Source: Photobacterium rosenbergii
Lineage (GTDB): Bacteria; Pseudomonadota; Gammaproteobacteria; Enterobacterales; Vibrionaceae
Direction of reading: 5' to 3'
Length of the DNA stretch: 64,000 bases
Assembly (NCBI RefSeq): GCF_003026455.1
Contig: NZ_PYMB01000009.1
Location: 1-64,000, forward strand
A program made the position numbers and the translations under genes. This document shows positions 8,556 through 18,364 of the stretch, one piece after another. Under the pieces are notes generated by a model, which ran no database searches, was not told the DNA's origin, and saw only the letters and a list, made by a program, of their open reading frames with translations. Each line of letters starts with the position of its first letter. Position 1 is the first letter of the stretch.

Positions 8556-8900
8556 TCAATGCAAGAAAGTGCTGCCCTCGCTGGCACTGGTTGCGGTCAA
8601 ATCACCCGCCGGGTTGATCAGATGCGGAAGGATTTTCGGCAAGTTTAGCTCGATGTCCTGATCTTCAACCGGGTTGATGTTGGCGTGGTACCAACCGAGC
8701 AGGCCCAAAACGGCGTAGCCGATAGCCTCATCGGTGTCACGGTGCTCGAGGATGATTTGCAAAAGGCGTAAAATCGTCTTGTCGTTGGTTTTTGCCTGCT
8801 CTAAGGTTTCACTGTAGATTGCAACGGCTTCATCTGTAAGCCCGTCGAATTCAGTTTCAATCGCGACTTTGAACGAGCCGCCATCAACAGAAATTTTCAT
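8556..8900 (-). CDS. Conserved-looking hypothetical protein (114 aa)
   Basis: An acidic protein of 114 residues that I do not recognise. It begins MKISVDGGSFKVAIETEFDG, has a helical middle (ILRLLQIILEH, then AIGYAVLGLLGWYHAN) and ends in a low-complexity tail. There is no signal peptide or transmembrane helix. The ribosome site is weak. It is isolated between the amidinotransferase gene and the RND operon. Its codon use resembles its neighbours and no competing long frame exists, so it is probably real. Confidence 0.6.
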   Translation of the reverse strand: MKISVDGGSFKVAIETEFDGLTDEAVAIYSETLEQAKTNDKTILRLLQIILEHRDTDEAIGYAVLGLLGWYHANINPVEDQDIELNLPKILPHLINPAGDLTATSASEGSTFLH

Positions 8901-9041
8901 ATCAATATCACCAGAATAAGTCTTGCTGTGATAGTAACGAAATCATGCGAGATTGTCGTATCAACAGCCTCAAATTCAGTATAAAAGAGCACTTTTCTTG
9001 ATGAATTCGAGGCTTTCTAATCTATTTCCCACGCCTCCTAC

Positions 9042-12000
9042 TCAGCTTTCCTCCATCTGCTGCGCCAACTGACGCGAGACAAACTCTGGACTCTGGGTAT
9101 GGCGGGCCAGCAAGCGGTACATCACAGGGATCACCACCAAGGTAAACAGGGTCGCCACAGTGATACCACATAGCACAACAATACCAATCACAATCCGGTT
9201 TTCAGCCCCCGCTCCCGTCGCCAGAATCAGGGGCACTGCACCTGCAATGGTGGTAATCGCCGTCATCAGTATTGGCCGCAGTCGCTCGGAAGCTGCCTCC
9301 AGTAAGGCTTCATCAAACGCCATCCCCTGATCGCGCAGTTGGTTGGCGAATTCGACAATCAATATGCCGTTTTTTGCTGACAGGCCGATCAGCATGATAA
9401 GCCCGATTTGCGAATAAATGTTGAGGGTCTGGTCGGTGAAATAGAGCCCGAGCAAGGCCCCAAGGGTGGCCAGCGGGACGGTAAGCATGATGATCAATGG
9501 GTGGATATAACTCTCAAACTGTGCTGCCAACACCAAAAAGACCACCAGCAGCGCCAGGGCAAAGATGAACACAATCGAGGTGCTGGAGTCCTGATAATCC
9601 TTGGAAGCGCCCTTGTAATTGACCACGGCGTCAGTGGGTAGCAACTCCTCAACCAAACCATTGAGGTAACCAAGGGCTTCACCCAAGGTATAGCCCTCAG
9701 CAAGATTAGCCTCAAGGGTGATCGCCCGTACCCGGTTATAGCGATTGAGCTGCGGCGCCCCGGCATACTCATCGACACTGATCAGGCTTGAAAGCGGAAC
9801 CAACTCGTCGGCCTGCTCGGCCCGGACATACAGGTTGGCCAAGTCTGCCGCAGTATTCTGCCGCTCGCGCTGGCCTTCAATCACCACATCGTATTCTTCA
9901 CCGCGCCAGGTGTAGGTTGTTACCTGACGGGAGCCGAGCATCGACTCAAGTGTCTGGCCAATTGACTTCAACGAGACACCGAGATCGCCAGCCCGGTCAC
10001 GATCAATAACGATCCTAAGCTGCGGCTTGGTTTCCTTATAGTCATGATCCAGCCCGACGATATTGGCGTTACTGGCAGCAGCGTCAAGCAAGATATCCCG
10101 CCATTGCGCCAGTTCTTCATAACTGCCGCCCCCCAGCACGAATTGTACCGGCTTACCGACCCCACGGCCAAACGGCTGCCTCATCACTGGAAAAGCCGTG
10201 ATCCCAGCCAAATCCCCCAGCCGCTTACGGATATCGCCAATAATGGCCCCTGCAGGACGCCGTTTTGCCCAATCTTCAAGTACCACAATGGCAAAGCCAT
10301 TGGAGAAGTCGGCAACACGCCCCCAACCTCGCGGCGCTCGGATCAATAACCGTTTAATTTCGCCTGATTCCACCAAAGGCATCAAGCGGTGCTCCACCTC
10401 ATCCATGTAGGGTTGGATAAAATCAAAGCTTGCCCCCTGTGGGCCATTGATGATGATAAACATCGCCCCCCTGTCTTCGCGCGGGGCAAATTCAGACGGC
10501 AGTTTATGCTGCAGCCAACCACAGGTTGCCAGTACTGCCAACAGCACCACGATGACCCGTACAGGACGTTGGATAGCACTGGAAAGCATGGACTTATAGT
10601 TGGCTGTCAAGGCCGCCATAGCCCGGCTGATGAACCTTACCAGACCGCGTTCCTGCTCAACGGGCTGCATCAGTTTCGAAGCCATCATCGGGCTAAGTGT
10701 CAACGCTACCAACGAGGAGAGGATGACTGCCGCGCTGATAGCAATCGAGAACTCCCGGAACAGTTTGCCCAAGTCCCCCTCGAGGAACCCAATGGGCAGG
10801 AAGACAGCAACCAGCACCACTGTTGTCGCAATGATGGCAAAACTGACCTGTTTCGCCCCGAGATATGCCGCCTTGAGCGGCGGCTCACCGGTACTGATCC
10901 TTCGGTGGATGTTCTCCAGCATCACAATGGCATCATCGACCACAATCCCGATAGCCAAAATTAATGCCAGCAAAGTCAGCAGGTTGAGGGTAAAACCAAG
11001 GGCATAAAGCACCGTGAAAGCACCAATTAACGATACCGGCAAGGTCAAGGCAGGGATCAACATGGCGCGAACGCTGCCAAGAAACAGGTAAATCACCACA
11101 ACCACCAGACTAAGGGCGATCATCAGGGTCTTGTAGACCTCATCAATCGAGGCCTGGATAAATACCGATGAATCATAGGAGCGTTTGATTTCCATACCCG
11201 GCGGTAACGTGGGGTTAAGCTGGTCAACCAAAGCATTGGCTGCCCGGGCCACTTCTAGGGTATTGGCCTTCGACTGACGGGTGATCCCGAGGCCAATCAT
11301 ATCTTGGGTGTTACCGCGGAAGGTGATCCGCTCTTCTTCTGCGGCCAGCTCAACTTCAGCTACGTCTCCAAGACGGATCAGATAACCATCATCTCCCGTA
11401 CCCACCACCAGGCGCACGAAGTCCTCCGGGGAAATAAAGCTACGCTGGGTTCGCACCGTAAATTGACGGCTTTCGGATTCCACTGATCCGGCTGGCAGCT
11501 CGATATTGTCATCGCGCAGGGCATCTTCGATATCTGTCACCGTCAGGCCCCTTGCTGCCAGTTTCTGGCGGTCGATCCAGATCCTCAACGCATAGGACTT
11601 ACCCCCACCAAGCCGGATCCCCGCTACGCCATCGATCACCGAAAAACGATCGACCAGATAGCGGCGGGCATAATCTGTCAGCTGCAGCGTATCCATCCGA
11701 TCAGACACTAGATTGAGCCACATGATCACTTCTGAACTGGCTGCCGCTTTCTGTACTTCAGGCGGGTCCGCTTCATCAGGCAAGTTATTGAGAATGCCAG
11801 CAATGCGGTCACGGACGTCATTGGCAGCCGCATCGATATCACGGCCAATGGAAAACTCCAGGGTTACACTGGATCGGCCATCGCGACTTCGCGAACTAAT
11901 CGAGCGGATCCCTTCCAGTCCGGCGATCCTATCCTCCACCAATTGGGTGATCCGCGTTTCGACAATCGCTGCCGACGCGCCGCGATAGCTGGTGGAAATA

Positions 12001-12137
12001 TTCACCACTGGCGGGTCGATATCCGGGTATTCCCGCAGCGGCAACCTGTCGAATGCTACTAACCCAAACACCACCAGCAATAGGCTGATCACCGAGCCCA
12101 GCACCGGCCGGGTAACTGAAATGTCCGATAACCACAT
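9042..12137 (-). CDS. RND efflux pump permease (HAE1 family)
   Basis: The 1031-residue inner-membrane proton-driven pump of a tripartite multidrug exporter. It has the full family length, twelve transmembrane helices and two large periplasmic loops. Visible signatures are the start MWLSDISVTRPVLGSVISLL, the proton-relay helix GIVVDDAIVMLENIHRR (helix 4), and the second-half motif LIGLSAKNGILIVEFANQ. Its ATG shares one base with the stop of the fusion-protein gene (TGATG), so translation is coupled. No outer-membrane TolC-type gene is present in the window, so an unlinked one must complete the pump. The substrate range cannot be predicted. Confidence 0.93.
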   Translation of the reverse strand: MWLSDISVTRPVLGSVISLLLVVFGLVAFDRLPLREYPDIDPPVVNISTSYRGASAAIVETRITQLVEDRIAGLEGIRSISSRSRDGRSSVTLEFSIGRDIDAAANDVRDRIAGILNNLPDEADPPEVQKAAASSEVIMWLNLVSDRMDTLQLTDYARRYLVDRFSVIDGVAGIRLGGGKSYALRIWIDRQKLAARGLTVTDIEDALRDDNIELPAGSVESESRQFTVRTQRSFISPEDFVRLVVGTGDDGYLIRLGDVAEVELAAEEERITFRGNTQDMIGLGITRQSKANTLEVARAANALVDQLNPTLPPGMEIKRSYDSSVFIQASIDEVYKTLMIALSLVVVVIYLFLGSVRAMLIPALTLPVSLIGAFTVLYALGFTLNLLTLLALILAIGIVVDDAIVMLENIHRRISTGEPPLKAAYLGAKQVSFAIIATTVVLVAVFLPIGFLEGDLGKLFREFSIAISAAVILSSLVALTLSPMMASKLMQPVEQERGLVRFISRAMAALTANYKSMLSSAIQRPVRVIVVLLAVLATCGWLQHKLPSEFAPREDRGAMFIIINGPQGASFDFIQPYMDEVEHRLMPLVESGEIKRLLIRAPRGWGRVADFSNGFAIVVLEDWAKRRPAGAIIGDIRKRLGDLAGITAFPVMRQPFGRGVGKPVQFVLGGGSYEELAQWRDILLDAAASNANIVGLDHDYKETKPQLRIVIDRDRAGDLGVSLKSIGQTLESMLGSRQVTTYTWRGEEYDVVIEGQRERQNTAADLANLYVRAEQADELVPLSSLISVDEYAGAPQLNRYNRVRAITLEANLAEGYTLGEALGYLNGLVEELLPTDAVVNYKGASKDYQDSSTSIVFIFALALLVVFLVLAAQFESYIHPLIIMLTVPLATLGALLGLYFTDQTLNIYSQIGLIMLIGLSAKNGILIVEFANQLRDQGMAFDEALLEAASERLRPILMTAITTIAGAVPLILATGAGAENRIVIGIVVLCGITVATLFTLVVIPVMYRLLARHTQSPEFVSRQLAQQMEES

Positions 12138-13213
12138 CAGCCCGCCTCCCGATAGGTGAAGCGCTCCTGTTCGCGGACTTCCACTTTTTGCCCCGGCCTC
12201 ACCCGCTGGGTCCCACGGGTGATCACCTGCTCACCCTCACGGATACCGGTCACGACCTCTGCTTCACCCCGGCGACGAAAACCCAGTTCGACTTCGCGCT
12301 GCTCAACGGCCCCTTCCTCTCCCACCACAAACAAGAAATGTTGCTGCTGGCGGGACACCAGGGCTTCCTCCGGTACCACCAACCCCTGGTGCTCGCCAAC
12401 AATCAAAGACAAGGTCATCAACATACCGGGCCGCAGCCGCAAGTCCGGATTGGCAATATCTGCCCGGATCACTATGGCCCGAGTCTGTGGATTGATGCGG
12501 CTGTCGATACTGGCGACCTGGCCTTTGAAGGTTTCATCAGGATAGGCTGCTGCACTGGCTTCGATCACCGCACCTTGGGATACCAGCCCGAGGAAGGCTT
12601 CGGGAATGGAGAAATCGAGTTTTACGGTAGCAATATCATCCAAGGTGGTGATCACCGCCCCCGGCGTCACTAGTGCACCGGGACTGATTTGGCGAAAACC
12701 CAATACACCGGAGAACGGGGCATGGATATAACGGGCTGCTAACTCGGCCTCGTTTTGTGCCAGCACGGCCCGGGCAACCTCGATGTCGGTATAGATGGCA
12801 TCAAGCTCGGAGCGGGCAATAGTGTTGCGTTTGACCAAGCCTTCGATCCGCTTGTATTCGCGTTGCTGCTCCTTGAGGTTGGCTTTGGCGGCCCGTACCT
12901 TGGCCTGCTGCTCGTCGGCATTGAGCGTGACCAGCAATTGCCCACGGGAAATCGACTGGCCATCTTCAAACAGCACCCGGTCCACTTTTTCAGTCACCTT
13001 GGCCGTAAGCACCACCGACTCACGGGATTTCACGGTGCCAAGCGCTTCGACTTCACGCCGGACCAATTTTTTCTCCACTTCGGCTACCACTACACTCGGG
13101 GTAGGCATCGAACGGCTAGCAGTCGCCCCGGACGAGGAATATTCTTTGTAGGTGATGGCGCCCGCCAGCACAACGAGAAGCAATAAACTGATCAGAGTCC
13201 CTTTCAATCGCAC
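12137..13213 (-). CDS. RND efflux membrane fusion protein
   Basis: A 358-residue periplasmic adaptor of the HlyD/AcrA type that joins the RND permease to an outer-membrane channel. The N-terminal hydrophobic segment TLISLLLLVVLAGAITY is an anchor. It is followed by lipoyl/barrel-sandwich halves (VLFEDGQSISRGQLLVTLNA and YIHAPFSGVLGFRQISPGAL), a coiled-coil hairpin between them, and C-terminal beta-barrel and membrane-proximal domains. The GTG at 13213 is chosen because AGAAGGA precedes it and the anchor then starts normally; the longer open frame would add 45 residues that look untranslated. It is first gene of the two-gene operon. Confidence 0.88.
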   Translation of the reverse strand: MRLKGTLISLLLLVVLAGAITYKEYSSSGATASRSMPTPSVVVAEVEKKLVRREVEALGTVKSRESVVLTAKVTEKVDRVLFEDGQSISRGQLLVTLNADEQQAKVRAAKANLKEQQREYKRIEGLVKRNTIARSELDAIYTDIEVARAVLAQNEAELAARYIHAPFSGVLGFRQISPGALVTPGAVITTLDDIATVKLDFSIPEAFLGLVSQGAVIEASAAAYPDETFKGQVASIDSRINPQTRAIVIRADIANPDLRLRPGMLMTLSLIVGEHQGLVVPEEALVSRQQQHFLFVVGEEGAVEQREVELGFRRRGEAEVVTGIREGEQVITRGTQRVRPGQKVEVREQERFTYREAG

Positions 13214-13317
13214 GCAGTATCCTTCTGAGGGGGGGAGAATTACAGCTGATATAGTCAGTATAGAAAGGGAGATTGAGGTCGGCGCAAATTGGCCGGTTTT
13301 AACGAGGAATAGCAGGC

Positions 13318-13346
13318 AAAAAAAAGCGAGCCGGTCGATGGCTCGC
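13318..13346 (-). terminator. Minus-strand terminator upstream of the RND operon
   Basis: Read on the minus strand, GCGAGCC and GGCTCGC enclose a seven-base loop and are followed by an eight-base T run. It lies about 280 bases after the patatin-like gene and just before the fusion-protein gene, where it would separate the two transcripts. Confidence 0.75.
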
Positions 13347-13460
13347 AAAATAACTCATATATTGCATTCCGAGAGGGTGACTAGGAAATCCCAGTATCCT
13401 TACCAGTGAAAACCTAACTCTCGAAAGGGACAAAGGTTATATCCGATTTTCATTTTGCCC

Positions 13461-13525
13461 CAGCACGGCGTGCTGATGTCAGGAAAATGTCAGGAATAAC
13501 AAAGCAATGTTTACCTATGAGGTAA
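13461..13525. promoter_or_regulatory. Two palindromes upstream of the RND operon
   Basis: CAGCACGGCGTGCTG (13461-13475) has perfect seven-base arms, and TTACCTATGAGGTAA (13511-13525) has perfect six-base arms. Both lie in the 410-base gap between the patatin-like gene and the efflux operon. They are candidate regulator sites, but no local regulator gene is adjacent. Confidence 0.35.
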
Positions 13526-13623
13526 TGGTTCCACTTTTGATGAAACCTTCAAGGCATAAACCGGTATTTCAGGGAGCAACACCCACCAGCCATACCTATT
13601 TAGCTGAATTAAGTGATGTATTT

Positions 13624-15906
13624 TTAATCAAAGGTGGTCCCTAACGATAGGTAAAAGGAATTCTGCCCGTCTTCTGCCATGCCATAGGCGAGATAAACCG
13701 GTCCGACAGGGGTATCCAGTCCAAGGAACAAGCTGCCGGCAGTTAAACTGGAGTCAAAATCGATATCCGACTGATCATCCCACACCCCGCCACGTTCCAA
13801 TGAGCCTCCGAGATACACGGGTATCGACACGGCGCCAAAGTTATTATCCAGCAGGCGGTAGCTATAGACCAACGCCCCGAACAACTTGTAGCGACCGTTG
13901 AGTTCATAGCGGTGGTAGCCAGATAGGTTGAACAAGCCTCCCAAATCCTGCACATAGACAGGTAACAGGTCATCACCGTCATATCCACCGGCTTGGAACG
14001 TAGTCACAAGGCTGTGCCTGTCATGGCTCAGCGGCTTGATCAGTTTAAGCTGGCCATACACACTGTCGCTCGATATGGTGTCTTGGTCGTTGACAGAGCT
14101 ACGGCTCGAACCCAGCCCGAACTCAGTCATGAACATCACCCCTTCACGGGGGAAAAACAAGTTGTCCAGATCATCATAGACAAATGAAACATATGGCCCA
14201 TGGACAGAGTAGTCCTGGCTATTGCTGACGTTGATTTCTTTTACCTCACCGGTTCCGCCCCGGTAGCCTACAGCCAGAGAACTCCACGGCTGGAGGTTCC
14301 ACCCCAGTTCGGCATAACCGCTGTAGACGCTGTATTCGGTTTCAGCGCTACTGCCCGGCTCCCGGCCAATAAGATCCGCCTGCTCTTCGGACAAAATAAA
14401 CTCGCGTACTTCACGGTTCCAGTTCACGCCAAACGAGGTATAGCTATTTTTCTGGTAGTCGAGCGGGAAATAAAAACTGGTGTCGATCTTCTTCCAGCTG
14501 CCCAGTTGCCATTCAAACTGCCACTCGCCCCCTTTGTCGGTGAGGTTGGTGTAGATATATTGGGTACCGAAGGCAAAATCAGACCGATTGGCAAAATCGT
14601 CCTCGAAGGCAAACTTGAGGTTGAGGTATCCCGGCCCCCAGGACTTCTCGCGAACATCCATCACCAAGACATTCTCATCATCCTGTTGCTCAATTTGATA
14701 AGTGATCCGCTCAAACACATCCTGCCTGTTGAGCCTTTTCACCGCATCATCCATCTCATGATTGGCGATCACCCGGCCAGCATCGAGATCCATAACCTCA
14801 AGCAGGGCCTGATCAGATCGCCGGGTATGATTGACAACTTCAATCCGGTCAATGTAGTACGCCGGGCTTGCCTGCACCTGGGCACGGCGGTCGAGTTTTT
14901 CACGTAGGTAGGCTTGATAGTCCGACTCGGACAACTGATAGCGCTTGAGTTCGGGCAGCGCATCCAAGGCGACTTTGCGCCCGGCAACATAGGCCTGCTC
15001 CATTTTGTCGAAATCAGGTGCCAGCATGAAAGAGACATCTGGCTGGAGGTAAACATCCCCCTCCCCCATCAGCGCCATTTGCTGGTCGGAACTGGTGTTG
15101 GTCATAAAAGTGGTCAGCTGACCGATGATATTGAACGCACTGTTGAGCTGTTGCTCTTCAAACAACGCATCACGAAGATCGACCGCGATAATAGTCTCGG
15201 CCCCTAAGGCCTTGGCCGCATCGACCGGCATATTATTAACGATCCCACCATCAACCAAGATCCGGTTATCAATCCGTACCGGCTGCAAAGCTCCAGGGAC
15301 AGTCATCGATGCCTGCATAGCCGTTGCCAGATGACCACTGTCCAGCACAACCGGTTTTACGTTCACGATATCCGTTGCTACTGCGCGATATGGGATCGCC
15401 AGCTGATCAAAACTTGCCAAATCCGGTAGGTTGTCGGTGAGGTTGCCCAACAAGGTTGCCATCCCCTGCCCCTGGAAGGCGCCCGGTTTAGATTGGTAGT
15501 TCCCTTTTAGATCTATCCCGATATCGGTATAGATTTGGTAATTGTCATTTTGCTGCTTGCGCCTGAGTTCCAGGTCATTCCGGCCAACACGATCCTCATA
15601 GCCACTCAGCCAATCCGCAGACATCGTTTTGCGCCTGACCTCCTGGGCCGATAAGCCCATTGCATACATGCCACCAACGTAAGCCCCCATACTGGTGCCG
15701 GTGATCACATCAACAGGGATCCGGTTCTCCTCAAGTACCGATAACACCCCAATATGAGCAGCCCCCTTAGCGCCGCCTCCGCTGAGCACCAGCCCGATCT
15801 GCGGACGGGAATCATCCGCAACCGCATTGAAGGTTCCCGCGAACACACCGATCAATGCGAGCAGCACCCCGCCCTGCCGGTGCCGACATATTTTCAGCCA
15901 CTCCAT
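13624..15906 (-). CDS. Patatin-like phospholipase, type Vd autotransporter (PlpD-like)
   Basis: A 760-residue protein with a signal peptide (about residues 1-31, ending NAVA), a patatin domain, a POTRA-like segment and a C-terminal 16-strand surface-antigen beta-barrel. The catalytic pieces are the oxyanion loop SGGGAKGAAH, the nucleophile in GTSMG (Ser72) and the partner in VDGG (Asp219). This order and length match the PlpD class of secreted or surface lipases that translocate their own passenger. ATG at 15906 follows AGGA; the longer frame to 15987 runs into the rctB terminator and is rejected. It lies downstream of rctB but is separated from it by that terminator. The enzymatic target is presumably phospholipid, by family. 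Confidence 0.88.
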   Translation of the reverse strand: MEWLKICRHRQGGVLLALIGVFAGTFNAVADDSRPQIGLVLSGGGAKGAAHIGVLSVLEENRIPVDVITGTSMGAYVGGMYAMGLSAQEVRRKTMSADWLSGYEDRVGRNDLELRRKQQNDNYQIYTDIGIDLKGNYQSKPGAFQGQGMATLLGNLTDNLPDLASFDQLAIPYRAVATDIVNVKPVVLDSGHLATAMQASMTVPGALQPVRIDNRILVDGGIVNNMPVDAAKALGAETIIAVDLRDALFEEQQLNSAFNIIGQLTTFMTNTSSDQQMALMGEGDVYLQPDVSFMLAPDFDKMEQAYVAGRKVALDALPELKRYQLSESDYQAYLREKLDRRAQVQASPAYYIDRIEVVNHTRRSDQALLEVMDLDAGRVIANHEMDDAVKRLNRQDVFERITYQIEQQDDENVLVMDVREKSWGPGYLNLKFAFEDDFANRSDFAFGTQYIYTNLTDKGGEWQFEWQLGSWKKIDTSFYFPLDYQKNSYTSFGVNWNREVREFILSEEQADLIGREPGSSAETEYSVYSGYAELGWNLQPWSSLAVGYRGGTGEVKEINVSNSQDYSVHGPYVSFVYDDLDNLFFPREGVMFMTEFGLGSSRSSVNDQDTISSDSVYGQLKLIKPLSHDRHSLVTTFQAGGYDGDDLLPVYVQDLGGLFNLSGYHRYELNGRYKLFGALVYSYRLLDNNFGAVSIPVYLGGSLERGGVWDDQSDIDFDSSLTAGSLFLGLDTPVGPVYLAYGMAEDGQNSFYLSLGTTFD

Positions 15907-15968
15907 GACATATCCTAATGGTTGGATTAATAGCAATAATATACCCAAGTTAACTGAACAAGAGGCAT

Positions 15969-16006
15969 AAAAAAATCCGGCCAGCAAAAGCTGACCGGAT
16001 TTTTTT
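15969..16006 (-). terminator. rctB terminator
   Basis: A long hairpin with A- and T-runs on both sides: arms containing AATCCGG and CCGGATT, extended by seven A/T pairs, with an inner CAGC/GCTG stem. It starts 19 bases after the rctB stop codon and can act on both strands. Confidence 0.9.
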
Positions 16007-16024
16007 GTTATTCAATGCGCGAAC

Positions 16025-18025
16025 TTAACTACCGCGGGCAATATCATCCAGTGCATTCATCACTTGTTCGTTGATATGGCCTTCGAACACCAGCTTGCAG
16101 ACTTTGCGCCTTACAGCCAGCCCCGATATCAGCCGTTCTATCGATAGGTGGCCTTCGTCATGTTGGCTGTTGTACAACTCGATAGTTTTGCTCAATGTTT
16201 CGTATGGGACTACCTCTCCGCTTACCTTAAGCCAGTCAAGCTTCTCCAACAAGCCGTGACACTCTTCGCTGATCGAGGCAACAGAATGTCCACTCATCGC
16301 TGATAACGCCGTTATACTGCGTTGCAGGGCCTCTGAGGAGGTATATTTAGACAGGGTAATCGTCAACTCATCAGCATTGATCTCTACCAGGTGCTTACGC
16401 AGCTTCACTCGGCGCCCCAAACGGCCCTTCGGGCGACTTTCTTTACGTTGGATAGGCTCAAATTCGCCGTCAATGATCTCGGAAAGCTGATCAAGCTCCT
16501 GCTTAGGCAAAATTTCATTACGCAGCGGGTTCGGCATGGTCGGTGCCATGGTCCGCTTGCCCTCGTTGGTGGTTTTTGCCCGTGAGAAACGGATCACTTC
16601 ATCGACATCACAGCGGATATCAATTTGGTAATCGCAGTAGCGCTTACCTTCCTCATGCGGCGTAATGGTTAAGTGGTAACCCCAAAGGTTAACCGCAAAC
16701 ACGTGATCGGTGATCTTATCATCCGCCAGCTTGCGAAGTTCACGGATCAAGTCTGATGAAAAGCGACGCCACTCGATGTTACGTGCCAATTTCTGGTTTA
16801 GTTCGCTGAGCATCATCGAGTCATTGAGACGACGTGACATCCGGCTCCGGAAGAAGGAATACAACTGGAAGACCAGGGTATGCTGACGCAAGATTTCTGG
16901 CGGGAACAGGAAGAAATAATCCCGAGTCAGTAGCTCGTCGAAGAACGAAGGTTCCCATACCAAGATATAAAGATTCGGTTTGATCCGGATCTCACCGTCA
17001 TCCCCTTCCTTCGGAGCTTCCTCAGAAGCCGTGATAGTACGGGCAAGGAAACGGAACCGGTCACTCTTGAAGCCTTCCGGCATATTCTCGCTCATCCAGC
17101 GACCAGTCAATTCGTGTAGCTGGAAATCTGTAAATTCAATTCGATCAATACTTTCACGAATTGAATCGCGAGCAGGACCACTGTCTTTCTTACCACGCAA
17201 GGCCAGAATATCAGTGATGTATACCGGGGTTTTATTACCCATATTGCGCGACTGGATTTCATAGTCCGCAATGTGATGATCATGGTATTGGACCGTCAGT
17301 GTGAACAAGGCAAATAATGTCATCAGATCATCGACAGTCATGATCGACTTTGAAGATCGTGTTTCAATGATCGCCTTGGTACCGCTGATTGCCACCATTG
17401 ATTTCTGGTAGCTTTTCTTGGTCCGAGGTGGGGCTAGAGCCTGGTCAATGATCCCTGCCCAGCTGGTGGGGGAGATCACAATTTGATCCGCTTCGTCAGG
17501 CATGGTTGGGGGCGTACCCAAACCATGCTCGCTCAGCAATTGCCGATTAACATGGTTTTGAGCCAAAGCTTTCGAGCGCTTTTGTTTTTCTTTCGCCTTG
17601 GATTGTTCTGAATTCAGGCTGCCAGTACCAAGCTGAGAGATCAGCATCGCTGGGTTGATGAAATGATGCAACATGGTTTTACCCGCCAGGCCCTCTTCGA
17701 ACCTAACAGGTTGTTGTTTAAACAAGCCAATATTGACCGCAGCCCGCAAGCGCTGCTGGATCGCTGCCCGGGTCAGCTGGCCTTCTGTGGCTTCCACTAA
17801 TTCTGTTGTTGAAACCATTCCGTCATGGCTCGACAGGCCACGCAATGAAATTAAATTCAACAACTCAATGATACTTTTGGTGACACCTTTGAAGTGTTGG
17901 TACTGCGGAAGCCAGTCGATCAAATTCGCCGGGATCGAAAACAAATGACCGTCTTTGTGGGATCGTGGAGCGGGGATCAATATCTTGTCAGTATTCTTAT
18001 TGTTAGCTGAAAGCGCGGAGTTCAT
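16025..18025 (-). CDS. rctB: RctB, initiator of second-chromosome replication
   Basis: The 666-residue initiator specific to chromosome 2 of Vibrionaceae; V. cholerae RctB has 658. Diagnostic stretches recognised from that protein include RSHKDGHLF, IDWLPQYQHFKGVTKSIIEL, GQLTRAAIQQRLRAAV, GLAGKTMLHHF, KKDSGPARDSIR and RRVKLRKHLVEINADE. RctB binds 12-mer iterons and 39-mer-type sites as a multi-winged-helix protein and melts the origin; both activities are expected here because all main domains are present. The N-terminus is about eight residues longer than in V. cholerae. The gene reads away from the origin, its usual orientation, and its promoter must lie in 18026-18110 next to the melting region, which fits autoregulation. 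Confidence 0.97.
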   Translation of the reverse strand: MNSALSANNKNTDKILIPAPRSHKDGHLFSIPANLIDWLPQYQHFKGVTKSIIELLNLISLRGLSSHDGMVSTTELVEATEGQLTRAAIQQRLRAAVNIGLFKQQPVRFEEGLAGKTMLHHFINPAMLISQLGTGSLNSEQSKAKEKQKRSKALAQNHVNRQLLSEHGLGTPPTMPDEADQIVISPTSWAGIIDQALAPPRTKKSYQKSMVAISGTKAIIETRSSKSIMTVDDLMTLFALFTLTVQYHDHHIADYEIQSRNMGNKTPVYITDILALRGKKDSGPARDSIRESIDRIEFTDFQLHELTGRWMSENMPEGFKSDRFRFLARTITASEEAPKEGDDGEIRIKPNLYILVWEPSFFDELLTRDYFFLFPPEILRQHTLVFQLYSFFRSRMSRRLNDSMMLSELNQKLARNIEWRRFSSDLIRELRKLADDKITDHVFAVNLWGYHLTITPHEEGKRYCDYQIDIRCDVDEVIRFSRAKTTNEGKRTMAPTMPNPLRNEILPKQELDQLSEIIDGEFEPIQRKESRPKGRLGRRVKLRKHLVEINADELTITLSKYTSSEALQRSITALSAMSGHSVASISEECHGLLEKLDWLKVSGEVVPYETLSKTIELYNSQHDEGHLSIERLISGLAVRRKVCKLVFEGHINEQVMNALDDIARGS

Positions 18026-18115
18026 TTGTCATTAGCCGTAGATGCATCATTTTTCCGTAAAAGATTAATAGAAATAAAACAAGAAAGAAAGCTCTTTTAT
18101 TGGCTTTTTTTAAAC

Positions 18116-18162
18116 TGATCTTTTTGATTATTTTGATCTTATTGATTAAGTGATCTTATGAT
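18116..18162. repeat. TGAT/ATCA repeats in the DNA-unwinding region
   Basis: Six TGAT tetramers (ATCA on the other strand) start at 18116, 18125, 18134, 18143, 18151 and 18159, a spacing of 9, 9, 9, 8 and 8 bases, inside an AT-rich tract. In V. cholerae, RctB binds ATCA repeats on single-stranded DNA of the opened origin; the same role is inferred here from position and pattern. Confidence 0.8.
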
Positions 18163-18224
18163 CTGGCTGACTAATTGCTCGTAACCTCATGAAATATAAA
18201 ACAATAAAAAATCACCCGATCGAA

Positions 18225-18352
18225 AGCATGATCATAAGGATTCTGGAAAAATGATCAACGCTTTCCTGAAACGATGATCAAACAAGGGTTGGAAATATGA
18301 TCATCATCAAACTGTAAGCATGATCATCATCGATTTGAAAGCATGATCATGG
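18225..18352 (+). repeat. Six RctB iterons phased at 23 bp
   Basis: The core ATGATCA occurs at 18228, 18251, 18274, 18297, 18320 and 18343, every copy exactly 23 bases from the last and all in the same direction. Most copies are preceded by GAAA or GTAA plus two or three bases. This is the core replication array: each copy carries a GATC site and is the RctB 12-mer equivalent. Confidence 0.95.
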
Positions 18353-18364
18353 TGTTCACACAGG

